From NCBI GenBank assembly GCA_902384525.1, contig CABMCA010000094.1, positions 1 to 35,463 of the forward strand: a stretch of DNA of 35,463 bases, given 5' to 3'. Each line of letters starts with the position of its first letter. The stretch's first letter is position 1. Shown here one piece after another: positions 16,420-23,029 of this stretch. The translations under genes and the position numbers were made by a program. This stretch comes from an uncultured archaeon. Lineage in GTDB: Archaea; Halobacteriota; Methanosarcinia; Methanosarcinales; Methanoperedenaceae. Under the pieces are notes generated by a model. It was not told the origin of the DNA. It did no database searches and worked only from the letters and a program-made list of their open reading frames with translations.

Positions 16420-16818
16420 GTGACCCCCGGTACATCAACTTCAAAAAGTGAGATATGTCCTGTAGTAGAATCGATATATACAATAGGGAATAAGTGGTCG
16501 CTTGTTATTACGTATAATTTAATGAAATCACCGAAAAGGTTCAATGAATTGAAAGCCTGCATTCCAGGAATATCTTCCAAGGTTCTTACCCAGAATTTAT
16601 CCGAACTTCAGAAGAACGGGATTATAGAAAAAAAGACAACATTGGGCCAGCCTGAAAAAACAGAATATGTACTTACCCGGAAGGGCGAGGATTTAAGAAA
16701 GTTAATGCAGGAGGTAAAAGCCTGGGGAGAGAAATGGCTCACCGGGCAGCAGCCGCCAGAGTCATGCGGGCCGGAACTGATACGTGACCTCCTTACCATT
16801 CCTGCTCAATCTGTATAA
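16420..16818 (+). CDS. HxlR family transcriptional regulator, likely redox sensing
   Basis: A 132-residue winged-helix protein with HxlR hallmarks: 'CPVVESIYTIGNKWSLVITYNLM' and 'RFNELKACIPGISSKVLTQNLSELQKNGIIEKK' as recognition region, then 'YVLTRKGEDLRKLM'. The conserved N-terminal Cys (C13 in EICPVV) is the residue that Bacillus YodB/HypR-type members oxidise or S-alkylate. A GTG start is taken because an upstream stop closes the frame and a TATA box sits at leaderless distance. It is divergent from the DoxX unit, which it probably represses. The true inducer is not deducible. Confidence 0.9.
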   Translation: MTPGTSTSKSEICPVVESIYTIGNKWSLVITYNLMKSPKRFNELKACIPGISSKVLTQNLSELQKNGIIEKKTTLGQPEKTEYVLTRKGEDLRKLMQEVKAWGEKWLTGQQPPESCGPELIRDLLTIPAQSV

Positions 16819-16820
16819 CT

Positions 16821-17477
16821 TTATTTTCTTTGCACCATTATCTTTTCTGCAAGTTCCTTTCCTACTGATTTTTCCGATCCAGTTACCCTGATAAGAATCG
16901 GTCCTCCAAAAGGAGCGACACTCTTTACTTTCACTTCTATCTCAGGATATAATCCAAGACTGCCCAGATACTGTAACATCTCCGAATTCTCTTCAAAAAC
17001 GCTTATAATAACTCCTTTTTCGTTTGCTTTGAGTTCTGAAAGCTTTACTGTATTATCCCGGACTATCAATCCCTCTTTATCAGGTATCGGATAACCATGC
17101 GGGCATGTTCTGGGATTACCCAGTTTCTCTTCGATTTTTTCCTCCATCTCAGAACTTATATCGTGTTCAAGCCTGCATGCCTCCTCATGTACTTTATCCC
17201 ATTCAAAACCCAGAATATCCGTAAGCAGGCGCTCTGAGAGGCGATGTTTTCTTATCACTTTCCTGGCTTTAAGTTCGCCTTCTTTTGTCAATACCACTCC
17301 TTTCTCAGCGTACTCCACAAGTCCTCTCTGTTCAAGCTGCTTTAGCATCTCTGAAACAGATGAAGGGGCTAATTCCAGGCGCTGGGCTAATTTCGAGGTT
17401 GTGGCGGATTCATGCATCTCCTGCAGTTTATATATATATTCAAGATATTCTTCTATCCTTGGGGATTCTTTTGTCAT
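16821..17477 (-). CDS. DtxR/IdeR-type iron-dependent transcriptional regulator
   Basis: A 218-residue regulator. An N-terminal winged helix lies at about residues 5-65, a dimerisation/metal domain at 66-140 and a C-terminal SH3/FeoA-like domain at 145-216. The metal ligands align with Corynebacterium DtxR at an offset of one: H78, E82, H97, C101, E104, H105. Cys at 101 ('ACRLEH') marks the iron type rather than the manganese type MntR, which has Glu there. It is the last gene of the FTR1-ABC operon, 27 bases after the ATPase gene, so it probably reports cellular Fe(II) to the operon's own promoter. It ends two bases from the convergent HxlR gene. Confidence 0.93.
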   Translation of the reverse strand: MTKESPRIEEYLEYIYKLQEMHESATTSKLAQRLELAPSSVSEMLKQLEQRGLVEYAEKGVVLTKEGELKARKVIRKHRLSERLLTDILGFEWDKVHEEACRLEHDISSEMEEKIEEKLGNPRTCPHGYPIPDKEGLIVRDNTVKLSELKANEKGVIISVFEENSEMLQYLGSLGLYPEIEVKVKSVAPFGGPILIRVTGSEKSVGKELAEKIMVQRK

Positions 17478-17504
17478 TTATGATTTCAGTAGGCTTCTTG
17501 ATGA

Positions 17505-18146
17505 TTAATAGTTTACTTCACCGTGTGATATTTGTATTATTTTATCCCCTATTTCGCCGATCTCAGGGTTGTGGGTTACGATCACTATTGTTCTCCCTTC
17601 GCTGTGCAGCTCCCTGAATATATCAAGAACAGCTTCCTCATTTTTTTTATCGAGATTTCCTGTAGGCTCATCCGCTAATATTATCTGGGGCTGGTTTATC
17701 AATGCTCTCGCTATGCATACGCGCTGCTGTTCCCCTCCGGAAAGCCGGGAGGGCAGATGATGCAGCCTGTGCCCCATGCCAACATGCACAAGTGCTTCCC
17801 TTGCTTCTTTCTCGTCTTCAATGCTGTGAAAGTACTGCGCTATCATCACATTCTCAAGGGCGGTAAGATGGGGAATCATGTGGAACTGCTGGAAAACGAG
17901 ACCAATGTTCTCGCGCCGAAAACGCGTTCGCTCTTTCTGGCTGAGCTTTGATGTCTCGCTTCCATTCACCATCAAAGAGCCGCTTGTTGGAGAATCAAGG
18001 CATCCTATCAGGTTCAAAAGCGTGGTTTTTCCGCTACCAGAAGGTCCCATTATATTAGCCCATTCTCCTTTTTCAATAGTGAAACTGGCATCTTTCAGTG
18101 CACATGTAGTATCGTATTTCTTGACAAGATCTTTTGCTATTATCAT
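17505..18146 (-). CDS. ABC transporter ATP-binding protein, LolD/MacB type (Fit-like)
   Basis: A 213-residue single ATPase: Walker A GPSGSGKT, Q-loop 'LVFQQFHMIPHLTALEN', signature LSGGEQQRV, Walker B 'IILADEPTGNLD', H-loop 'VTHNPEIG'. The LFQQFH..LTALENV and TGNLD wording puts it with LolD/MacB/FtsE-like ATPases that power FtsX-fold permeases, two of which are encoded just upstream. Start ATG 18146 (MIIAKDL, AGGA eight bases before) is preferred over an ATG eight codons earlier that lies inside a palindrome. It is the likely motor of the iron-linked transporter in this operon. Confidence 0.92.
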   Translation of the reverse strand: MIIAKDLVKKYDTTCALKDASFTIEKGEWANIMGPSGSGKTTLLNLIGCLDSPTSGSLMVNGSETSKLSQKERTRFRRENIGLVFQQFHMIPHLTALENVMIAQYFHSIEDEKEAREALVHVGMGHRLHHLPSRLSGGEQQRVCIARALINQPQIILADEPTGNLDKKNEEAVLDIFRELHSEGRTIVIVTHNPEIGEIGDKIIQISHGEVNY

Positions 18147-18162
18147 TTTTATCAGTCCTATT

Positions 18163-18182
18163 CCCCGCATTTAAATGCGGGG
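18163..18182. repeat. Perfect 20-bp palindrome between permease and ATPase genes
   Basis: CCCCGCATTT followed directly by its reverse complement AAATGCGGGG. It lies in the 39-base gap inside the operon, three bases after the permease stop region. As RNA it would form a strong hairpin. It could be a processing/attenuation hairpin, an operator, or a hairpin scar of an IS200/IS605-like element, whose ends look like this. No U-tract follows on the minus strand, so it does not look like a terminator. Confidence 0.7.
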
Positions 18183-18185
18183 TCT

Positions 18186-19244
18186 TTACTCACCCCTAAG
18201 TATTACTACAGGATCGATTGAAATTGCACGCCTGATGGGTATCAGGCTTGAAATTGCAGCGATCATTGTTGAGATTAAAAGGGTGAGAACGAAAACCTCT
18301 GGCTTTATCGACACATTCATATCAAATATCTCCATTCCTATGAATTGCGCAAGTGAAAGCCCGACAAAATATCCAAGAATGCCGCCTGCTATACCCATTA
18401 CCCCGGCCTCGGCAAGAAATATAGCTGCAAGCCTGCCATTTCCGCAGCCAAGTGCCTTCATAAGACCTATTTCGCGGCTTCGTTCAAGTACACTTGTAAT
18501 CATTGTGCAAAAAAGACTGAGACTTGCGGCCGAGAGGACAAAAAAAGCCACCAGAGCCATTAAAAGCTGGGTTTTATCAAGAAGGACTTTCTCGCTCTCA
18601 GCCACCTGCCGAATCTTCTTTACTTTATAGCCTTCGTTCTCGAGATATTTGATTACTTCATCGACATCTCCAAGAACACTCACCTGTACCAGTGTTGCTC
18701 CGCTTTTACCTGAAATCTGCTCTGCAGTTTCCATGGGGATGAAAATCCTGTTATCGTCAGATGTACCTGTATCCATAATACCTGAGACTTTAAAGGATTT
18801 CTCCCCTATGCTCAGCATATCGCCGATTCTAAGTCCCAGTTTATTTGCAGCATTAATGCCCGGCATTACCTCTTCCTGTTCTGGAAGTACGCCTTCAACA
18901 TGCCACCAAGGGTTCATTTTTCTTGCTGCTTCAAGGTCTGCCCCTGCAAATTCTATCTGTTTTGCGTTAACCTCAGCTTTGAAATAAAGAAAAGGGACAG
19001 AACCTATGATAGAACCATGAGTAGCATTGAACTGGTCGATATATTCTCCTTCACCTGGCAAGATAACAAGATTGGCTCCGTAGCTTCTAAGTTCCTTGCC
19101 CATCTTCTCCCTTATATCCAGAGAGATGGTTAGCAGAGAAGTCACCATGGCAGCCCCAAGCATTACTGCAATTACAGATATCAACAACCTCTCTCTCCTT
19201 ACCCAGAGTGATTTTGTTACCAGGCGAGTGAACAATTTAATCAC
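18186..19244 (-). CDS. FtsX/MacB-fold ABC permease, second copy (FitC-like)
   Basis: A 352-residue permease. One N-terminal helix (residues about 15-40), a large external domain of about 190 residues, then three C-terminal helices, which is the FtsX/MacB topology. 'MGKELRSYGANLVILPGEG' after the first helix and 'RSREIGLMKALGCGNGRLAAIFLAEA' near the C-terminus (the coupling region) are diagnostic. It uses a GTG start and overlaps the preceding permease gene by eight bases. It is clearly paralogous to that permease, so the pair arose by duplication and probably forms a heterodimer with the ATPase downstream. Confidence 0.9.
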   Translation of the reverse strand: MIKLFTRLVTKSLWVRRERLLISVIAVMLGAAMVTSLLTISLDIREKMGKELRSYGANLVILPGEGEYIDQFNATHGSIIGSVPFLYFKAEVNAKQIEFAGADLEAARKMNPWWHVEGVLPEQEEVMPGINAANKLGLRIGDMLSIGEKSFKVSGIMDTGTSDDNRIFIPMETAEQISGKSGATLVQVSVLGDVDEVIKYLENEGYKVKKIRQVAESEKVLLDKTQLLMALVAFFVLSAASLSLFCTMITSVLERSREIGLMKALGCGNGRLAAIFLAEAGVMGIAGGILGYFVGLSLAQFIGMEIFDMNVSIKPEVFVLTLLISTMIAAISSLIPIRRAISIDPVVILRGE

Positions 19245-20502
19245 CCCTGAGTATAACGGATGGTTCTATTTCAACAGCCTTTTTCACCGGCAGCATGCTG
19301 CCAAGAAGAGCAACTGCCAGCGATAGTATCCCTGAAATCAATACAGAGAAAAGGGATGGATTTATGATAGCGCCGAATACCCACATGCCTACTATTCTGG
19401 CCAGTACAATGCCAATAATAATTCCAATTGCTCCGCCCATCATGCCGGTAACAGCCGCCTCTGCAAAGAATAGCTGTGCGATTTGATTTCCATCGGCACC
19501 TATCGCTTTCATCAATCCGATTTCTTTTTTCCTCTCGAAAATTGAGGTATTCATGGCGGCGGCGACACCCAATGAGGCTGTGGTCATGGCTATACCTGTG
19601 ATCAGGAACATAAGCCATTCAAATTTTTTAAGCAGCTTTCCTTCATTGTCTGCCACCTGCCTGATGGGCCTGGCGCTTGCACTGGGTACTGTTTCTTCGA
19701 TCTGGAGCATTATGGAGGAAATATACGGCGTGCAGTACCAGATTTCATATTTCTCAGGTGGAAGCCTGGATGGGTCTATCTTCTGTTCAGGCTCAGGCTT
19801 GGTCAGCGCACTAACCACCACTCGATCAACCATCCCCTGCTTCTCGAAAAGCATCTGTGCATCCTTGAGGGATACTATCACCTGCCCATCCTCATCCCCG
19901 CCAGTGGAGAGAATACCCGATACTTTGAAAGTCCTATTATTACTGCCGGACTCTGCCCTGAAAAGATCTCCTTGCTTTAACCCTAAATTCTCAGCAGCAA
20001 TGATACCAACAAGCGCTTCCCCAACAAGCGTTTCCTTCGGTGCAGGCCATTCTCCATCTACCTTCCACCATGGCGCTATAGTCTTTACCCCTGTCCTGAT
20101 AGTTGCTTCTTTCTCGTCCGCTTTTCTGTTTCCGATAAATGTTTTGTTGAGCCCTGGTATCCTGATTTCCTCGTCAAAATAAGTGCCGCTCAATACTATT
20201 TCCGTGTCTTTTACCTTTACAGTATCACCGAGATAGGGGGAATATCCCATTATGTTGTGCCTCCAGAAGATGGTTTTCATTTTGTAGAGTTCGCTCTCGT
20301 TTATGAAAGCGCCTTCGGATGAAGGCTGCAAAAGGATGTTTGCGCCGTAGCTTTTTAACTCTTTTCCCATTTTATCATTGATGTCAAATGATACTGTAAG
20401 AAGCGTTGAGGCTATAGAGGCGCCCATGACAACAGCGAGTACTGCCAGGGCAATTCTCAGCTTTCTTCGCTGAATGGCTTTTAAGAGCAGTTGCGGGAAC
20501 AT
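19237..20502 (-). CDS. FtsX/MacB-fold ABC permease, first copy (FitB-like)
   Basis: A 421-residue permease of the same topology as its neighbour: helix 1 at about residues 12-38, 'MGKELKSYGANILLQPSSEG' next, a larger external domain of about 250 residues, then three helices with 'FERKKEIGLMKAIGADGNQIAQLFFAEA'. In FetM/Fit-type bacterial systems a pair of such permeases accompanies FTR1 and a DUF2318 protein, which is the arrangement here; the transported or extruded compound is not established. ATG 20502 follows an AAGGTAA RBS and lies seven bases after the lipoprotein gene. Confidence 0.9.
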   Translation of the reverse strand: MFPQLLLKAIQRRKLRIALAVLAVVMGASIASTLLTVSFDINDKMGKELKSYGANILLQPSSEGAFINESELYKMKTIFWRHNIMGYSPYLGDTVKVKDTEIVLSGTYFDEEIRIPGLNKTFIGNRKADEKEATIRTGVKTIAPWWKVDGEWPAPKETLVGEALVGIIAAENLGLKQGDLFRAESGSNNRTFKVSGILSTGGDEDGQVIVSLKDAQMLFEKQGMVDRVVVSALTKPEPEQKIDPSRLPPEKYEIWYCTPYISSIMLQIEETVPSASARPIRQVADNEGKLLKKFEWLMFLITGIAMTTASLGVAAAMNTSIFERKKEIGLMKAIGADGNQIAQLFFAEAAVTGMMGGAIGIIIGIVLARIVGMWVFGAIINPSLFSVLISGILSLAVALLGSMLPVKKAVEIEPSVILRGD

Positions 20503-20509
20503 AATTGGA

Positions 20510-21193
20510 TTACCTTGCCGTTATCTGGACGTTGTCAAAACAAGTAACTGAGTCAGCTTTTGTCCAGATGCCCACCCCGCCTGCACTGAAAGTATCATCA
20601 GTAGCCTCGACCACCATTTGACCATTCAGAAAACCTTGAATACGATTTCCGGTGTTTTCGACGCGCAACTCCTGCCATTTTCCTGACTCTACATTCACGG
20701 GGACACCTTTGATGAGGCTTCGCCTTCCGGCAACGTACTTATAGAGGTTAATGTTGTCTTCGAGCGCATTGACACGCAGGATGTAGTAATTATCTTTATC
20801 CTGGATACGAAAGATGATTCCTGCTGCCTGATCAGTACGACCAGATATCGGTTTGAAAAAACTAGATACAGCAGCATCAACATACACTGTATCGCTCAGT
20901 GAAAGAGCAGGGAACTCTGAAACCCCAATCTGTCAGAGAGCATTTGGTGGTGTCGGAGCATCGCTATCTGTGCTTATTACCCAGTCCCCGCTGAAAACAT
21001 TTGCTTCCTTAGGAAGTCCACCCACAGGATCGGTATCGAAAGTCCATTTTATCATTTGACCTGGAGCAGCACTCTTATTAAGTGGATATTTAATAGCTGG
21101 CTGTTTGGTGACACAACCTGAGATAAGAAGCACAGCTGCGGCAATGACAATCAGGCACAACACATTTGCTTCTTTGGAGGTAATCCTTTTCAT
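20510..21193 (-). pseudogene. Lipoprotein with concanavalin/LamG-like (DUF1080-type) domain, interrupted by in-frame TGA
   Basis: ATG 21193 has RBS AAGGTG. The product starts MKRITSKEAN and has a lipobox 'LLISGC' with Cys27. It reads to 'APTPPNAL' at codon 86, then TGA at 20935-20933. The same frame continues open with 'QIGVSEFPALSLSDTVYVDAA' and 140 sense codons that match one continuous beta-sandwich domain: 'KPISGRTDQAAGIIFRIQD', 'NALEDNINLYKYVAGRR', 'GVGIWTKADSVTCFDNVQI'. Both sides therefore belong to one gene of about 226 codons. Because the downstream part has kept its frame, the nonsense change is recent, or is a read error, or is recoded. Its place between FTR1 and the Fit-like permeases is where bacterial operons carry the P19 iron-binding protein. 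Carbohydrate binding is the usual guess for the fold. Confidence 0.75.
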
Positions 21194-21205
21194 TTGCACA
21201 CCTTT

Positions 21206-22495
21206 TTATTTGAACAGGTCGGCCTTTTCTCCCGCATCATCTGTTTTTATTACGATCTCATCGCCAGCAACTGTATATTTAAGGGGTATGGGATTGCATC
21301 CTCCTGCTTCGCCTATGGTATCAGGGTTAATAGGTGCTCCGCACCGCTTGCATATGAGCTGCTCCCCCTCCTGTACATACCCTGCAGCGCCGCACAGGGC
21401 GCAGGCATCATAAGCTACGGCAGCGCTCCCATCGCTCTTTGTCATAGCCAGAATCCTCACATTCGCTTTGCCATTGCTGCCGTGCATCGGGCAGGCTTCA
21501 CCCGCAGCGTGCTGCATATCGCAAACGTATTTATGCAAATTCCCATCAGATGCGCTTGCTGCAGAGATCTTTATCGCGCCTCCTGCTGTGCTCATTTTTT
21601 CAGGCTTTGGATCTACCCCGGACGGCAGCGCGGATATCTGGGTGCTCACGAAAGCAAATATTATAAATGCTGCTACTATGCCCACTGTGATTTTCCTGTT
21701 TCTCTCTTTACGCATAGCACCGAGCGCTTTTCTTTTTTCAATGCCTTCAATACCGTCAGTTTTTATCTGCTTCCATGGCACCATTACGAATAACACCACA
21801 AGGAAACCAAGCAAGATACCAGTGAATACAATGGAAGCCGAGTCCTTTACTAACGGACCTATGATACTCATACCGAAAGGGTTGAGAGTTATTACTCCTA
21901 CTTCCGACAACTCATGTATTCCGCCCACAATCAGTTGGAAGATTATTATAGCTAACATAACACCAGTTATCTTGAAGAACCTTCCAAGGTTCATCTTAAG
22001 GCTGCCTTTAATGAATAAGTAACCAAAAAGCGTTTCCAATGCAAAACCTACAGTTGCTTCCAAAGCAACAAAAGAATTTGTCTTTGTTATTGTTGTAGAG
22101 AGGAATAATACAATTTCTGCACCTTCTCTGTATATCATGAAAAAGGTAAGCGCAAAAACTCCTAATGCCTGCCACTTACTCAGGGCACTTTCCATGTTCT
22201 GCTCGATATCCTGCCTGATGTGCTTTGAAGTGTGTTGCATCCACAGCAGCATTGTAACTAAGAAGAACGCCGTTATGAAGTACATAAGACCCCCCATGAA
22301 ATCACTCCATTGCGTCTTAAGCATTTGAATTACTATGGCAGTCGCGATGCTTCCTACTATAGCCGCAATTATCCCGGCATATACATATTTCTTCAGCGCC
22401 TCTTTATTGGTCTTGCCAAGGTATGCAAGTATTATACCAATTACAAGCGCTGCTTCTATTCCTTCTCTTAAAGTAATTGTCAGTGTTTCAAACAT
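21206..22495 (-). CDS. FTR1-type iron permease fused to a C-terminal DUF2318 Cys-rich domain
   Basis: A 429-residue fusion. Residues 1-285 are an FTR1 permease with both REGxE iron motifs (REGIE at 10-14, REGAE at 123-127) and seven or more helices. Residues about 310-420 are a domain of the DUF2318 type, with Cys at 325, 335, 365, 368, 382, 385 and 400 and phrases 'CDMQHAAGEACPMHG', 'ACALCGAAGYV', 'ICKRCGAPIN'. Such a domain is usually a separate protein in FetM/Fit operons. ATG 22495 is chosen because GGTGAG lies four bases before it; a start 14 codons upstream has none. It heads the iron operon. Likely role: uptake of Fe(II)/Fe(III) with a redox-active outer domain. Confidence 0.9.
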   Translation of the reverse strand: MFETLTITLREGIEAALVIGIILAYLGKTNKEALKKYVYAGIIAAIVGSIATAIVIQMLKTQWSDFMGGLMYFITAFFLVTMLLWMQHTSKHIRQDIEQNMESALSKWQALGVFALTFFMIYREGAEIVLFLSTTITKTNSFVALEATVGFALETLFGYLFIKGSLKMNLGRFFKITGVMLAIIIFQLIVGGIHELSEVGVITLNPFGMSIIGPLVKDSASIVFTGILLGFLVVLFVMVPWKQIKTDGIEGIEKRKALGAMRKERNRKITVGIVAAFIIFAFVSTQISALPSGVDPKPEKMSTAGGAIKISAASASDGNLHKYVCDMQHAAGEACPMHGSNGKANVRILAMTKSDGSAAVAYDACALCGAAGYVQEGEQLICKRCGAPINPDTIGEAGGCNPIPLKYTVAGDEIVIKTDDAGEKADLFK

Positions 22496-22508
22496 TATCT
22501 CACCGTTA

Positions 22509-22522
22509 TTAGGTTTACCTAA
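22509..22522. promoter_or_regulatory. Candidate DtxR operator 1 at the FTR1 start
   Basis: TTAGGT-TT-ACCTAA, perfect six-base arms, 14-27 bases before the FTR1 ATG. The half-site TTAGGT equals the left end of the DtxR/IdeR consensus. The regulator is encoded at the far end of this operon. Confidence 0.6.
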
Positions 22523-22554
22523 TATCTTATAATGCAATAGTAGTTATTAAATAT

Positions 22555-22568
22555 TTCGGTTAACCGAA
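22555..22568. promoter_or_regulatory. Candidate operator 2 upstream of FTR1
   Basis: Uninterrupted 14-base palindrome TTCGGTTAACCGAA in AT-rich flanks, 60-73 bases upstream of the FTR1 ATG, where the basal promoter would lie. The half-site TCGGTT resembles, but is not identical to, TTAGGT of operator 1. A DtxR-family or other metalloregulator site is likely. Confidence 0.55.
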
Positions 22569-22668
22569 TATTATATTTTCTGATGACCTTAGTATTAAAC
22601 AATCTTAGAGCGCAAAGGCCGCTCTGGATGAAAGAATGCTGATTTTATCCCAAACGTATTTATAATAG

Positions 22669-22694
22669 AACGTATGAACATACATACATATGTT
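22669..22694. promoter_or_regulatory. Imperfect inverted repeat over the arsR start (autoregulatory operator)
   Basis: AACGTATG, ten bases, CATATGTT: arms match at seven of eight positions. The right arm contains the arsR ATG (22690). A TATA element (TTTATAATA, about 22658-22666) is about 28 bases before the ATG, implying a leaderless transcript that a bound repressor would block. Confidence 0.55.
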
Positions 22695-23028
22695 ACATGG
22701 AGATTTAACCACTGCAAAAAAGTATTTCTTCAGCGCATTGAGCGATGAAACCAGGCTTTCAATACTCTATGCATTGAAAGAGAACGGCGGAATGTGCGTA
22801 AATGATATCTGCGAGGCGACAGGAAAAGACCAGAGTCTCATCTCGCACCATATGGCATGTCTGCGAAACTGCGGGCTTGTAAACACCGAAAAAGATGGAA
22901 AATTTGTGGTTTACTCGATAAAGAACGAGCTTATCTCACAAATTCTTGATCTTTCGGATAAGCATGTGAAGGAAATGTTTGAAGGAATTCTTTCTTGCGA
23001 GGTTGTAAAAAACAAAAGCAGGAGTTAA
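22690..23028 (+). CDS. ArsR/SmtB family metal-responsive repressor
   Basis: A 112-residue winged-helix protein. 'KKYFFSALSDETRLSILYAL' is the usual ArsR opening. Helix-turn-helix: 'VNDICEATGKDQSLISHHMACLRNCGLVNTEKDGKFVVYSI'. Cys pairs fit the metal-sensing type: MCVNDIC in the alpha3 region (the CVC-box position of ArsR/CadC), C in 'MACLRNCG', and one in 'ILSCEVV'. Ligand could be a soft metal such as Hg, Cd, Pb or As; sequence alone does not decide. It starts the operon, one base ahead of the AtwA homologue, and an inverted repeat covers its start codon. Confidence 0.9.
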   Translation: MLHGDLTTAKKYFFSALSDETRLSILYALKENGGMCVNDICEATGKDQSLISHHMACLRNCGLVNTEKDGKFVVYSIKNELISQILDLSDKHVKEMFEGILSCEVVKNKSRS

Positions 23029-23029
23029 A

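Noticed and set aside
18163-18182. Palindrome as transcription terminator for the permease genes
   Set aside because: No T-run follows on the minus strand and the ATPase and DtxR genes downstream need the same transcript.
20510-20887. Separate 125-residue gene starting MYVDAAV
   Set aside because: The frame continues upstream through the TGA into the lipoprotein's N-terminal half, and no RBS precedes this ATG; better read as one interrupted gene.
21194-22022. Plus-strand frames opposite the FTR1-DUF2318 gene
   Set aside because: Shadows of a gene with intact REGxE motifs; no recognisable domains.
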